Origin: Heterobasidion occidentale
Taxonomy: Eukaryota; Basidiomycota; Agaricomycetes; Russulales; Bondarzewiaceae
Assembly (NCBI GenBank): GCA_039111635.1
Contig: JBCAQO010000001.1
Location: 806,001 to 870,000 of the forward strand
Reading direction: 5' to 3'
Length of the DNA stretch: 64,000 nt
Positions 36,889 through 49,331 of the stretch are shown in pieces. A program made the position numbers and the translations under genes. The notes under the pieces were generated by a model. The model made no database searches. It was not told the origin of the DNA and worked only from the letters and a program-made list of their open reading frames with translations. Each line of letters begins with the position of its first letter. Within the stretch, counting starts at the first letter, position 1.

Positions 36889-37682
36889 GACTTGGAGGTA
36901 GCTAAGGTATCCTGGATGACTCTAAGAGCTCGTGTCGTGTCGTGAGATGGTATAAAATAGAGAAGATTTTCGTGGGTCAGAGCAGGTCAGAGCATGATCG
37001 CAGCCGTGTCTCCAACCCAAATCCGCTCGCACAACAGATCTGTACCCCGATCACCACACCGTCCGAATAATCTCCGCTTGGCCGTTTTTCTATACTATGA
37101 ACATATAAAAAATGCGCGCAATGCAGGATTTCGCAACGCTGCAAGCCTGCGCAGTGTCATATGTTAACTGACGCGTGGTGTGACAAGAATTAGAGTCAAG
37201 ATTATCATTTTCGTGTATGAAGTCAGGTTACCAAGGCTACTGCGTCTTATACCGCACGCGGAGGCATTTATCGCATGCGGGGTTATGGAGGGTTATGGTC
37301 GGTTATGGTTCCGATCGAGAACTGCTGACCTAGAAGCAAAACACTCACCAAAAGTCATCGAGAAATCGAAAGAAACGCGGACTGTGATAGCAAAGTGTTC
37401 TCATCGAGAGCTATTATGGAATACATGTGAAAGAGTGGAAGATTGAGTCGTTATCCTGTAGACCGGAGAGCAGTTTGAGAACATTTTCGACGAAACTATG
37501 TGGATGGGTGATGGAAAAGGAATGTGCGGATACGGGAGGAGAAAGGTATCAGGATAGATGTCCTTAAAGGCTTGAAGAGGTCTAGGCGGCCCCGTGAATC
37601 ATCGCCTTCATTCAAGGGAAAGTGAACATAAAGGCACACCTAAACTCAAATGCTCTGGACAGCAACATGATATGGACGCCAT
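36889..37682. other. Intergenic region upstream of the CSC1-like gene
   Basis: About 790 bases. TATTTTATA on the minus strand near 36948-36960 lies 60-70 bases before the CSC1 start and may be its TATA box. At 37282-37308 the 8-mer GGTTATGG occurs three times within 27 bases. No protein-like ORF was seen. Confidence 0.4.
37282..37308 (+). repeat. Three GGTTATGG copies
   Basis: GGTTATGG at 37282, 37292 and 37301, spaced 9-10 bases apart. It is too short to be a tandem array with a known function; it might be a protein-binding cluster in the promoter of the channel gene. Confidence 0.3.
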
Positions 37683-37892
37683 TTACGAAGACTTCTCATT
37701 CATGACGACAACGCCATTGTCTTTCGTCTCATTCAACTCGCTGAGCGAAAAGACCTGATGACCAGTCACCCATGGTGCTGGCTCGCCTTCAACGACCGGT
37801 GATGCAGGGCCAGCTTTCTTTGACCTCTTTTCCGGCGAGCGCGAAGACTCAATTTCGTCGAGGAACTTTTGCTTGCTTGGAATGCAACCCAT
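37683..37892 (-). CDS. Small MGC-type protein, likely N-myristoylated and palmitoylated
   Basis: 69 codons starting MGCIPSKQKFLDEIESSRSP at 37892. Met-Gly-Cys with Ser at position 6 fits the N-myristoyltransferase consensus, and Cys3 beside it fits palmitoylation, so membrane anchoring is likely. The next part is basic (PEKRSKKAG), and the end is acidic/polar (SELNETKDNG, VVVMNEKSS). An in-frame ATG at 37913 would add 7 residues and destroy the lipid site, so 37892 is preferred. No family is recognised. It has a divergent promoter with SLY1. Confidence 0.55.
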   Translation of the reverse strand: MGCIPSKQKFLDEIESSRSPEKRSKKAGPASPVVEGEPAPWVTGHQVFSLSELNETKDNGVVVMNEKSS

Positions 37893-38462
37893 TCTAGATA
37901 TGGTCATTTTCAAGTGTTTGTCTTGGGTGATGTAGCATAACTCACTGGGATGGAAGCAAGTATCCTACACGGTGGAGATGGGGAATGAAAGAAAGGGATG
38001 CTTGAGGTGGAGCCGGCAAACTAGACGCCACCCAAGGGTCTATGTGTGAGCTAAATATCAACTGATACCGCTAACCATGATCAATTTCGTTGCGAAGAGA
38101 TTGTTCTCTGCGTGATGATTGGTTGCAAGGAAGCATTGTATTCTGGTCACGCGTCTAGCGCAGCGCTGTATCTATGAAGAATCTGATGCTGGGAAGTGGA
38201 GAGATACAGAATCATAACCGCTCGAAAGGCTTCAGCGCAAGCTGAGGGTTGTCGAGGGACAAGAATAGATTTCGGGCTGAACATAGCGCCACGTGTTCAT
38301 GTTTCTGAATATGGAAATTCCTAGGATTGGCGCGCTCAGAATCAAGCGGTCACTGCTACGACATACTTGTAAACCCCACGCGTTTAGGTTCGGGTCCAAT
38401 AGTATTGACAAGGGCAAGCGGTCTGTCAAACAGATTGCTCTTTCACAACTGAAGATTCAATT
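37893..38462. other. Divergent promoter region of the MGC protein and SLY1
   Basis: About 570 bases between two divergent starts. Contains no convincing ORF. The stretch before the SLY1 ATG is A-rich (CTTTCACAACTGAAGATTCA). Confidence 0.4.
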
Positions 38463-40989
38463 ATGGCGAGCAACGCCCTGAAACAAGTGAGCGACAGTCC
38501 AATCGTCTCCTCGTACAGCAGCTCATCACGGACCAACGAAGGCAACTGCTCCATTAACGCTACAGCAAGCGCAGACGAACGCGTTACTTTCACTGCTCAA
38601 CTGAATAACCCGGTGGAGTCCACGGGTACAGCAGCCGCGTCATTGGGCAAATCGGGCACCGGTCTCAAAGTGCCTACAACAGGTCCACCAGTGTGGAAGA
38701 TCCTTGTCCTCGACCAACAGACCAAGGATGTGCTCGCGACGGTCTTACGCGTTCAGGACCTACGCGATATTGGCGTCACCCTTCATGTGTATGGTATCAT
38801 TCTTTGAGGTATTCCTGGCCCATTCTAATAGCACCCTCTCATTGCGCCCACAGGCAGTTGCACTCACCTCGACCACCTCTGCCCGACGTCCCCGTGGTTT
38901 ATTTTGTCTCTCCGACACTCCCGAATATCAAACGCATAGCAGAGGACCTGGAGAAGGGCTTGTATGCCTCGTACCACCTCAATTTCTCGGGGCCGCTGCC
39001 GCGGTCATTGTTGGAGGAGCTGGCGGCCGCGGTTGCAAGGGATGGCACAGGGGAGCTGGTCGAAGAGGTATGAGCTCCCAATGCTCGTGTTTGACGCGTG
39101 ACTCACAATTCTACCTTCATCAGGTGGTTGACCAGTACTTGTCATTCATCGCACCCTCAGCGTCTCTCTTCTCCCTTCTTCCACCTCCACCTCCACCATC
39201 GGTACAGCCTCAACCCGGGCCATCCCACCCCACATCCTCCTACCACATACTCAACTCTCCATCCTCCTCAGAGCAACATATAGAAGCGGAATTGAGCGGA
39301 TCGCCAATGGCTTGTTTAGCACCGTCGCCACACTTGGTATGCTCTTAGACGCGTATGAGTGACTTGCGTACTGACGGAATAAACAGGTCAAGTCCCTATC
39401 ATCCGCGCGCCGAAAGGAAACGCGGCTGAGATGATCGCAAAGAAGCTCGAAACGCTCATACGCGACTCCATCCTTACTGCGTCTCGCTCACATGGCCCTT
39501 CCTTGTTTTCTCAAGACACGGTGGGCTTGTCGAATCTGCAGCGGCCACGTAAGTGATCTTGGTGCTTCGCTTCCATTCGCGTTCTGAGATTAGAATCTCA
39601 GTGTTATTGATCCTCGACAGGAACGTCGACCTTGTCCCTATGATGTCACATGGCTGGACATATCAAGCTCTTGTCTCAGATTGTCTCGAGATGAAGCTGA
39701 ACCGCGTAGTCGTTACTCAGCCGCAGAAGAGGTCCTACGACCTCGACTCGAAGGATTTCTTCTGGGCCAAGCATGCTGCCAACCCTTTCCCACAGGTGGC
39801 CGAAGATATTGACACCGAACTGAACCGGTACAAGCAAGACGCGGCCGAGCTCACGAGATCAACTGGCGTCAGCGATGTCAATGACATCTCCCAACTGTCA
39901 GTATTGTTCCCGGCCGTTGAGTCGGATAATAATAACATCATTTCGGCGCAGGGATCTCTCGACAAATGCTGCACATCTGAAGACCGCTATCACTCAACTG
40001 CCAGAGCTCACCGCGCGCAAGGCCACACTAGACACACATATGAACATCGCCACTGCTCTTCTTGAGGAGATCAAGAAACGCGGTATGGACGAGCTTTTCA
40101 GCACTGAAGAGGCGATCAACAAGCAGGTAAGCTCACGAAGCCTTGACCTCTGCATCGCTTCTGAGGCCTACTCATCGTGACAGACGGTAGCCTCCGTCCT
40201 CGAAATCCTCCGCTCATCGAAATCAGAGGGCCAACCCAACGCAGTCGACAAACTCCGCCTTGTCCTCGTGTTCTACCTCTCTTCTCCGGACAACGCTATC
40301 TCCAAGGATGACATCGCAGAGCTCGAGAACGAGCTCAAAAAAGCGGGGGCCGATGTCGATGCGTTCGAGTACGTCAGGAGGATGAGAGAAATCTCTCGTA
40401 TGATTGTACCCAGCGCCGCTGCTGGTGGCGCGACGCCAGTTCTCGGCGGAGGGGGCCAAGGCGATAATATTTTCAGAGGATTCAGTTCTCTGAGCAATCG
40501 TGTATGTTACCCCGATTCCTCTGCAGCATTTCCCTCGTCTAACGCTTCAATGTACCTTCACAGCTCGCCGGCCGTTTCGAAGGCGGAGGCCTGGGGGACC
40601 TTATTTCTGGAGTCAAAAACTTCCTCCCCACAAACAAACTTTTCACCGTCACTCGGCTCACGGAAGCGCTCATGGACTCCTCCTCGGCCTCGAACCAGTC
40701 CCTTCAGGAAACTGATGAATACGTTTTTCTCGACCCTCGTGCCCCGCGGACAAGCAACGCCAATCCGTATGGTGTGTCAGGGCCAGTAGGTGGTGCTGCC
40801 CGTGCGCGACGCATGGCGTTCCAGGAGGGCACGGTGTTCATGGTCGGCGGCGCCGGCTATGTTGAGTATGGGAACCTGGAGGAGTGGGCCGGCAAGACTG
40901 GAAAGAAGCTCACGTATGGTGGGACGGAGATTTGGGACCCCGAAGGGTTCGTAAAGGCATTGGAACGGTTGGGCAAGGAACAGTCGTAG
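38463..40989 (+). CDS. SLY1: SLY1-like Sec1/Munc18 protein, frame broken once
   Basis: SM protein that binds syntaxin-5-type SNAREs (Sed5, Ufe1) and drives ER-Golgi vesicle fusion. The start at 38463 gives [14 protein letters not shown] and a variable Ser-rich segment, then [20 protein letters not shown], the Sec1 domain start, and [74 protein letters not shown] (about 39390), [20 protein letters not shown] (about 39605), [15 protein letters not shown] (about 39738), [16 protein letters not shown] (about 40000) and [12 protein letters not shown]. It ends [19 protein letters not shown]. Introns include about 38792-38853, 39893-39950 and 40125-40185. At 39290-39291 GCGGAATTGAG should have a third A ([10 protein letters not shown]): one base is missing and the literal frame runs into SGSPMACLA. 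Confidence 0.9.
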
Positions 40990-41256
40990 GCATGTTGATA
41001 GGACCGAGTCGTTGGGCTTTTCTGTGTTGATTTGGTTTCTGTGTTTTGAGTATCAGGGACCTTTTCATGGTACTTACGTACTATTCGTTGCATTTTTTAC
41101 GGAAAGGTCTGGTGGCCTTCGTCAGTAATGGCATGCACAAAATTCAAACTGAACAAATGCTTGTGGAATTAATGAACGGGGATACAGCAATGGCATACTA
41201 GAATGATTCAACAAATTCATACAATTACACGGCCACTACGTCAGTTAGCTCATTGA

Positions 41257-42623
41257 TCATTTCTTGCTGTTTCTCTGCATAGCCAGGATATGAACGATAC
41301 GGATGCTGGCAGGGTAAGGTCAGAAATCAATCGGCACTACATTTGTAACATGAAGAACGTACAAAATATTGATCATGTCGAGCTCGAGGCTGACAGATTC
41401 CCTCATAGGATCAGGTGTCATAGCCCCACGCTCTGCCATGCGAGCGTGCTGGAGAATCTTTTGGGTGCTAAATACAAAGCGTCGGACGGGAAGGTGATCA
41501 AGGATTGAGGAAAAAGCTTACTCAAAGAGAACGAAACCGCTGAAGACAGCAAGACCACCGTAAAGAGATATCGACTCGGTAATGGCTAGACCGCGGATGC
41601 CGAGAGGGAGGGCCATCGGGGCTAGTGAGCTGAGTGCAACGACGGTGACACCAGCAAGGAGGGGGCCGCCCATGTAAAGGTACTTGTCATTTCTATTCAC
41701 GGATCGACGATCAGACGTTGATGAATTCGTTGAAACAGGAAGACGTTTGTACGCACGTCGCGGTAGCACCAACGTAAGACAGAGAGCCGACGACACCACA
41801 TGTATACAAGGCAGCACGAGACAGGATAGCAGGGCTCAAGAAGAAGAGAGGGCTCAGGGTTGCCGCCTGGCACGCATTGAACGCCTGACGGATGTTATTA
41901 TGTCAGTCATAGGAGAGCGCAGACATCATAGGGTTACCCACGAGCCAAAAAGCGTGTTTCTGAACAGTCTTCTCTGGGGGCGTGTAGAACACACCCATCA
42001 TGCTACCAATACTGCCAACGAGACTGACGCCGAGCACAAGCCCTAGTCAAAGTCCTATCAGCCTACTCAAATGCGATCCCCGGAGGAAAGAAATGTCTAC
42101 ATGGGTTAGCCGCCATGATGCGGAAGGGGAGGCCAGCCTTGAACATGCTCCGCGCAGCCAGGGCTGTCAGGACAAGGCCACCACCAGTGTACTTGAACGA
42201 GTCGTGCAAGTACGACTGTTCAGCTGCCGACAGCGAGTCCCGAGTATCGCGGTTGAGGAAGGCTTCTACGCCAATGACAGTTCCGGCGACAGTAGCCTAT
42301 CAGATGACGACCATGTGTATGACTATTCAGGGACACAAATGGTAAGGAGGTAACATACGGCGGTAATGGCGTATTTCTTCCAGGCTTCCTCCTTCGTCGG
42401 ACGCACGACTACAGCATCGTTCATGACACTGCGCGCAAACGGCTTGGAGGGCGAAAATGCCGAGGACCCACTCGATCGCTTTTTGAGAGCATCGAGGATG
42501 CTCGAGCGAGACGTGCGGGTGCTCAAGGTGCGGAACGAGGAGGGAAGGCGGGCCAGCGTGCACTTGATTGACAGCCGGCCGTAGAAATGGACGAGTGGAC
42601 GCAAAGACACCCACTCGCAACAT
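41257..42623 (-). CDS. Mitochondrial Bax-inhibitor-1 family protein (GHITM/MICS1-like)
   Basis: Multi-pass inner-membrane protein related to TMBIM5/GHITM, which shapes cristae and handles cations. The ATG at 42623 (MLRVGVFASTRP) is the best start; the basic, Ser-rich leader SSFRTLSTRTSRSSILDALK is a presequence. Conserved parts: VRPTKEEAWKKYAIT, SYLHDSFKYTGGGLVLTALA (about 42170), MMGVFYTPPEKTVQKHAFWL (about 41990), LSPLFFLSPAILSRAALYTC (about 41840), YLYMGGPLLAGVTVVALSSL (about 41680), SISLYGGLAVFSGFVLFE, TQKILQHARM and the last exon ending LAMQRNSKK* at 41257. The leader reads in two frames (MLRVGVF and LSTRTSR), which points to an uncertain base between about 42520 and 42600. The genes on either side are SLY1 (tail to tail) and the TBL1-like gene. 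Confidence 0.82.
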
Positions 42624-42906
42624 TGTTGCAGGTTGCAGTTGATGGAGACGAGAGAGTGTGAGATGGGTGGAGAGCAAGTCTGAGCGAAGCTGCAGGTCGT
42701 TCAATGCCGAAACTCACGCGTATGAGCTCGGCGTCGGCAATTACATCACTTTCACGTGACTCAGTGCTCTGGGGTCCAGGCCGCAGGCAGGCATCAAGTG
42801 GACGGAAAACGCAGGGATATGCCAGGAACGTAGAAAACAAGAGGTACATACATGGATGCCACGGAAGAAATTACTACATATTAATAGTCGATACAACAAA
42901 AGCCAA

Positions 42907-45210
42907 TCACCGCATGGTTCTCTGCAGCGCAGGGATTTTCGAGATGTCTATGATCCCAACCTTCTTCGATTCCAGGGCCAGCGCAATCCGGTCAACGTCC
43001 CCCGACTGCTGCCAGTCGATCTCGAAGATCCCGCGTTTCTGCGTCTCGGACCGCCATGACCATACTTTTTTCCTCTCCTGTGCCCGAACGTCGGTGAGAG
43101 ATTGCGTGCCAGACAAGACGAAGACGAAGACGAACATGAGGATCATATACATGAAGCCAACCGTCGCCGCCACCAGTCGACAGCCATCGGCCATCCGGAC
43201 TCCAGGTCAGGGTGTAGATCGGTCGTTTGTGATTTGTAAAAACTTGGAGACACGCGCCAGAGGCGGCATCCCAAAGTCGCGCCGTGTGATCGAATGACGA
43301 CCTGGATGTATATAGCTCGACGACTTAGGCGTGGATCATGAAAAGTAGATACATACGTGGCAAGGAGCATGCGCTTTCCCTCGACCGTCTTTGGGCACCA
43401 ACCAATACCACTCACAGCACCTTTGTGGCCCTCCAGAACAAGCGGTTCAGGAGTCACAAGGGTTCTGTTCCCCGAAAGGACAGGATATACGTTCCATATG
43501 CGCGTGGAACGGTCGTCCGAGCACGATGCGAGGAGAGTCCCCGATGGATCAAACTTAATTTGGTTGATTTCGCTCTCATGTCCCCTTAGTTATCCATGTG
43601 AATGGGGTGATGATGCACAGACGCGACGTGCTCACTGGAAGGTTTTGATGGTTCATCCACACCCAAGCCGAAGAGATGAATCATTTTATCAGCTCCGCAA
43701 CTAGCAAAAGTTTCATCGTCAAGCCAGTCAACGTCCAAGCAGCAATCTGTGCTAGATCAGAGATGATAAACATTCAGCGTGAACGAGAGTCACCTCCATG
43801 ACGTTTAGATTGACTAAACAGCTTTTTTTGTTTGATATCCCATATACACGCTGTGCCATCCAAACTAGCAGTCAGCAACCATCGTCCAGTGGGAGAAAGC
43901 GCGTCGAGAAAATTGGACCCTGGATGACAAAATGACAATGAGCGTTAGGCATTTGATCATAGAATAGTCATCAAACCTGATGTTTGTCGTTAGAGAAGTA
44001 CAACTTGCCCGAGGACGTACACACTCGCAATACAGAATCGTAGGAACCGATAGCGAGGAGGGTCCGTCTCGATTCCAATCCAGCGATGTTAGATCAGCTT
44101 GTGCGCCGTTCGTTGAATACGCTAATGTGAGCGGGTTGTCACCGGTGGGTGGGGTGTCAACCTCGTCAGGAATGGGCTCCGACATGTTCCACAAGTGGAC
44201 GATGGCGTCCTTAGACCTATAGATGATGTTTTGACTGTTAAGAAGATGCTCAAAATCATATTCATAATTTTACTGACCCTGATGCCAGCAGCTCAGGTTG
44301 AGCGGGATTCCACGCACACACAAACACCTAGTTTCCTTTCAATCAGGATGTCGTTGCGTACAGTGGATCAGCTATATGTGAAACGTACCTCTGTCTTGTG
44401 TGCGTGCAAGAGTTGTATTGCTCCCGAATCGATGTCATCGTCGACGAGTGCTGGAGATATGGAAGGTTTTGTCTTCTTGACAGACTGATCATTCATAATG
44501 ACGTCCTCAGAGGGAATGGCTCTGGAATCATCTCTCTTTGCGCTCAGGTCTGAGAACACAGTGTAAGCATTGTCGCGAAGGTGAATTTGAAGGTAAGAGG
44601 TGAGCAGAGATGGAATTGATAAGAGGTGAGCAAAGACACGACAAGGGCAACACATACAATTGGAAGCTAGGTTTGTGGAATCTATGAACGAGCTCTGGTC
44701 TTCAAGACCCCTCTTCTGGCGCTTTTCGGACCGAGTGTCCTCCAGCGCCGGCATGGGAGACCTTCGCTTTTGAACTGTGCCTTTCGCAGACGGCAGCTCA
44801 TTTTCTAACGGCGCAGGCACAGGTGTGGGGATAGACAAGTTGACGCTGGCAGTGACACTGGCATCCAAGGAACACACGTGCGAGTCAAGGAGGGAGAAGC
44901 CAGTTTTACAGTTGGCAGTGAGCGTGTTTCCAGCGTGATGAGCTTCAACCTCCATGTAAAGCAGCGCTTTACTCAGAAGATCGACAAGCTCACCCCGCGG
45001 TATGTGCTTCGTGAAGTGAGGGGAGTGGTCTAGGCGACCTTCATTGCGAATTGCGTAGGCTGAATGCTGGAAACCTAGGCAGATTCGAAGAAGGAAGCAT
45101 GTGGTGAGTGTGACACTAGGAAAGCAGGATTATGTACCAGAGTCTTGGAGGTACGCGTGGATGAGGCAATTAATTTCGTCCGCGGATATTATGATGGGTG
45201 CTGAAGCCAT
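42907..45210 (-). CDS. TBL1/SIF2-like LisH-WD40 corepressor subunit
   Basis: WD40 protein of the SMRT/NCoR or Set3 histone-deacetylase complex type. The start at 45210 (MASAPIIISADEINCLIHAY) opens a LisH motif continuing LQDSGFQHSAYAI, then an F-box-like LVDLLSKALLYMEVEAHH. A basic linker (KGTVQKRRSPMPALED, SEKRQKRGLE) is followed by WD repeats: HLWNMSEP, LTSLDWNRDGTLLA, GKLYFSNDKHQGPIFS, RWLLTASLDGTACVWDIKQK, CLDVDWLDDETFASCGADK, IKFDPSGTLLASCSDD, LEGHKGAVSGIGWCP and IYTLTWSPDGRWLSTGGGDG. The ending KRGIFEIDWQQSGDVDRIAL and VGIIDISKIPALQ is diagnostic of TBL1. About eight introns; a last one (about 43075-43130) joins VYDPH to ERKKVWSW. The stop is at 42907-42909. A 300-base divergent promoter separates it from DCAF11. 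Confidence 0.88.
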
Positions 45211-45510
45211 AGGCCAAAGGGAAGGGGGCTTCAGCGATGAATTATAACCACTTACAAGGACTGAAGTCGCTGTTTCAAGACTGAGCAGGAAGTGGCTCAG
45301 GTGGCGTCTCGAACACACCTCAGCCACATATTTGTTCGGAGCTGATAATCATCATGGGCTCTACCGCAAAGTGTCCGGGGTCCGGCATTCACAGACTCCG
45401 TCCCGAAGCCCCTGTTACAGGTGATGCTTAAGTAAACCTGAAGTATGACATGTGGGTCGGAGGTATTGCTCAGCATCCATCGGTGTTCCTCCTTCCCACC
45501 TGCAGCCGAC

Positions 45511-48073
45511 ATGCCAGAAGATTGGGAGATAGATATCGGTGACGAGGACGATGAGGACGATTCATACGTTGATGACAATGCTGACAGGAAGATTATGACC
45601 TCGAGATGGACCTCGAAGATCAGCTTGAGCGTGAAGCCGACGATGGGAACGATTCCCCGGAGGCGCTAGGCGATATTCTTCGCAGTATGTTACCCTTTTC
45701 TCACTGCACTTGCATCGGTAACTCAATTTGAACCCTGCAGCTATGGTTGAGCTTCATGCACTTACTGGCCAAGCCGAGCAAGAGGTCAATCAATCGGCTG
45801 GTATCGCTTCACCTGCAACTCTGCAGGTCTTGCAGCGACTACTGGGAGCCCGACCCATGCGCGTGACTCGCATGCAGAATGCTCATCACCATGATGTTGA
45901 TGACGACGAGGACGAGGACGAGGATGATGGAGCGTACGATCCTGTCTGGGATCGCCGTCGTCCTCCACGCAGCAGTGGCAAGTGGTTCACCCCGGTGGAG
46001 GAACCGCAGAAGGCGGGAGTGGACCTCTTGATGAGCGGAGAATTTGGGCGTGTTCAGCGAAAGATAGACGCTCAAAGAAAAAGAGACAACGTCGCCAAAG
46101 CATTGCTCGCGAGGCGGAGCAGATTGCGAAGGACCTATCGCGAAGACATCACAAGTGTAAGCATCGTGTGCATCACTCCGTATGTGATTACATTCATTCG
46201 TGTTACAGACTCTTGTTCCTAACACCAACGGAACCGCTGTCGCTTCTTATGATCACAATATTTATTCTGGCCAATTCTCTAACGGTGCGTGCACCAGGCA
46301 CTTCATATCAGAATCATCAAACGATTCTCTCTATAGATTCAATGTTCTATTACACATGCTGTCAAGGTATGTGCTTGCCCGTTGCATGACAGTAACGACA
46401 GGCGCTTACACTTGATCAGATTTTCGCTTGCACGTATACGATACCACTGCCCCTCCAATTAAACCTCCACCCCGCCCTGCCCCACTTCGAGGACGCCATG
46501 GGTTTGTTCCCCTGATCATGAAACAACGATGAAGGTGATCAAAACTATCAACGGACATCCTGGTCGTTGGACTATCACCGATTCCCATCTCAGCCCCGAC
46601 AACGAGAGGTGAGCATATACGCAGACATTACTTCGCGCTAATGCATATCGTATATCGTATAACGTGAAGGATTATCTATTCATCTATTGTAAGCTCATTC
46701 TCTATCCAGAGGGCGACATATCTAACAAAGCGCAGACGCCAACAGTGTACATGACTACCACGACCGACTCCTCTACGGTCCAGAAGCCCATACGTCTTTC
46801 AGACAGAGACAGGCAGCGCTGGGGTGAGGAGAGCTTTGGTATTTACAGCTGTCGGTTCTCCGCAGACGGGAACGAAGTAATTGCGGGGGGTAGCGGGATG
46901 ATCTTCGGTAGGAGCAAATTGTGCCCTCTGCTTCAATGTAGCTAACATTGATCTCACGATGCAGTCTATGATCTGCTGGCGGATCGTCGCACAGTCAGAA
47001 TCAACGCGCATGACGATGACGTGAATAGCTGCTGCTGGGCCGACACTGCGTCAGGCAACGTCTTGATCAGCGCTTCAGACGATACGTTCTTGAAAGTCTG
47101 GTACGTGAGCCGCACCGTCATCTGCATGCAAACCTCAATGGTCTTGTAACAAAGGGATCGGCGGTCATTGGGGACCTCCAAGCGGCCCTCCGGCGTGCTA
47201 ATAGGACATACGGAAGGCATCACCAACGTTTCCGCAAAGGGCGATGGGCGTTATATCATTTCGAACGGCAAAGACCAAGCCCTTCGACTGTGGGACTTGC
47301 GCAAGATGCGCACGAACGAAGAATATGAAAACGTGCGCAACATATCATATGGCATACCCGGCTATGATTATCGGTAGGTTATATTTCGATATTTCGTCAA
47401 ACTGTGCTTGTCATCTGAATCTTTATGGGTTCAGCTATAGACATTATCCGAAGCCCAAAGTACTCGCCCATCCTAAGGACTGCAGTGTCATGACATACCG
47501 AGGGCATACCGTTTTGTCGACACTCATTCGGTGTCACTTCAGTCCAGCCGAGACGACAGGCGGGCAGTACTTGTATTCTGGATCAGCAGATGGCAGAATT
47601 CATGTGAGTGGTGATCATATGTTTCCCTTATCGTTGCTCAATATCTATCGTCACCACAGATCTGGTCCTTGGATGGACGCGTTGTACAGGTTCTCGACCG
47701 TTCACGCACTCTACCCATGACTTTCGATCCCTCGGCGCCGGAACCGGATCAGACCTCTGGTGCCCGCGCTGAAGTATGTGTGCGCGACGTGAGCTGGCAT
47801 TCGAGGGTACGGATTTTTCTCAGCCACTGGAAGACCTCCCTCTGACCTGAGGTGTTCCCAAAACAGGAGCCTGTCATCCTGAGTGCTGGGTGGGAGAGTG
47901 GCACCATGGGAAGCAGAAGCAGCGTCGCGCGGCACGAATGGAAGGGGCTCACGAAGATGGCACCGGGTAGGCTCGAGGACTATCTAGAGCGTCAGAGGCT
48001 CCAGAGTGGCGAAGTGTCTCAGTCGCAGAGGATGCGGATCCCCGGCTCATTTGATGAGCAAGACGAGGAGTAG
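45511..48073 (+). CDS. DCAF11/WDR23-like WD40 protein (CUL4 substrate receptor), frame broken twice
   Basis: Predicted DDB1-CUL4 ubiquitin-ligase receptor. The start at 45511 gives MPEDWEIDIGDEDDEDDSYV, an acidic leader; later parts are LQVLQRLLGARPM, a run of Asp/Glu (45893-45930), WFTPVEEPQKAGVDLLMSGE, TLVPNTNGTAVASYDHNIYS, FRLHVYDTTAPPIKPPPRPA, VIKTINGHPGRWTITDSHLS, SCRFSADGNEVIAGGSGM, VNSCCWADTASGNVLISASD, LKVWDRRSLG, GVLIGHTEGITNVSAKGDGR, DQALRLWDLRKM, MTYRGHTVLSTLIRCHFSPA, SGSADGRIHIWSLDGRVVQV and ARHEWKGLTK. Two one-base gaps are inferred: AAGATT at 45590 should be AAGGATT (DRKDYDLEMD), and CCCC at 46509-46512 should have a fifth C (VPPDHETTMKV). Many short introns. Confidence 0.87.
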
Positions 48074-48355
48074 ATGAATTGAGGTGGTTACTTATTTCTT
48101 GTTGTGCTTGAATCCACTGTTGTGTTTGAACTTGTGTACTTTGTTCACCGCTTGTTGCTGCTATTTGTACGTTCACTCGATTGTTTCTTTGGCGGTGGCT
48201 TAAGGCTACAGGATGAAAGCTGTACACTTGTTCCGAAGCGTTGTTCGCCGAGCGCCCTGGCCATTGGGCGTAAGCCTCGGGCTGTACGTTCCCTGTCACC
48301 TTAAAAGCCCCTGTTTGGATCCTTCCCTGTCTCTTCGCTTTCCCCATCGTACACC

Positions 48356-49331
48356 ATGACCGCCACAAGCTCTAATCCCGCCGAGGAGAACTATGGTTTC
48401 CCTCAAGGCTATTTCATCATTCGCTCTGTAGCGATGAACAGGCTGCTCGACGTTGCGCAAGATTCTCACGAGGATGGCAAGGAGATCATATTATGGCCCT
48501 CGAAGGAGACTTCCCTTGTTGAGAGTACGTCGTTCGGATTTGGCTGTGAAGGTCCTGTTGGTTTCTAATAGTCGCCTGTACATAGCTTTAAGGAGCCCGG
48601 AATCCAACAATCAGGTATGGTCAACCGGGATGTACGCGTCCAGATGGTTGAACACATCTATACCAGGTATTCTTCATCGACACCGCCGGTGCACTCTGCT
48701 CGCGGGATTCGGGGCACGCCCTCGATGTAGAAGGTAGACGATTCTGTTACGAGGATCGCCTACACATGTGCAGTTCTTGACCTCTCCTTACCTAGACGGC
48801 CGTCTCGTCCTTCGTCACAGGCGCCCGATCTCCCACCCGTTCCCCAACGCGTACTCCCACCCCCTCCCTCACTTCCACTACTCTGCCGAGACGGGCGAGA
48901 TCACGGCCGAGTACGAGGTCGACCCTACATACCCCGATACCGACACGCACGACACGACGTGGCGTCACAAGGCGTTCCACCTGACCGCGATGCCGATGCG
49001 CAAGCCGCGCACATTCCTGGACGATGCGTCGGAGAAGCTCTCGTCCGCCATGAAATACCCGATGGCCCTGTTCTCCGGCGGTGGGCCGGCTTCATCGCCG
49101 CCGCCAGTCCCGAGCAAGGTGAGCGAGGAATTCGACTTGAGGGAAGACGAGTTGGAGGAGCAGGACCGCGGTGAGGAGGCCGAGGTCGACGACTCGCCGG
49201 AGCCGATCAGGAGGGTGCGCGTGATTGGGACGACGAGGTCACAGGCGGAGGGGCTGGGGGAGACCGCACGGAATCGCAGGCTGTGGATCGTTTCGCCCTT
49301 GAGAAAGACGTCTGCGAGGATTATGGGATAG
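48356..49331 (+). CDS. Beta-trefoil (ricin-B-lectin-like) protein of unknown function
   Basis: The start at 48356 gives MTATSSNPAEENYGFPQGYF, followed by IIRSVAMNRLLDVAQDSHED and KEIILWP, the pattern of a ricin-type beta-trefoil repeat. Introns at about 48525-48584, 48614-48666 and 48732-48796 join to LRSPESNNQ, VFFIDTAGALCSRDSGHALD and DGRLVLRHRRPISHPFPNAY. The C-terminal part has FHYSAETGEITAEYEVDPTY, FHLTAMPMRKPRTFLDDASE and an acidic segment. No signal peptide or membrane segment is visible. It could bind carbohydrate or a protein partner; the family is common in mushrooms but uncharacterised. Confidence 0.68.
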
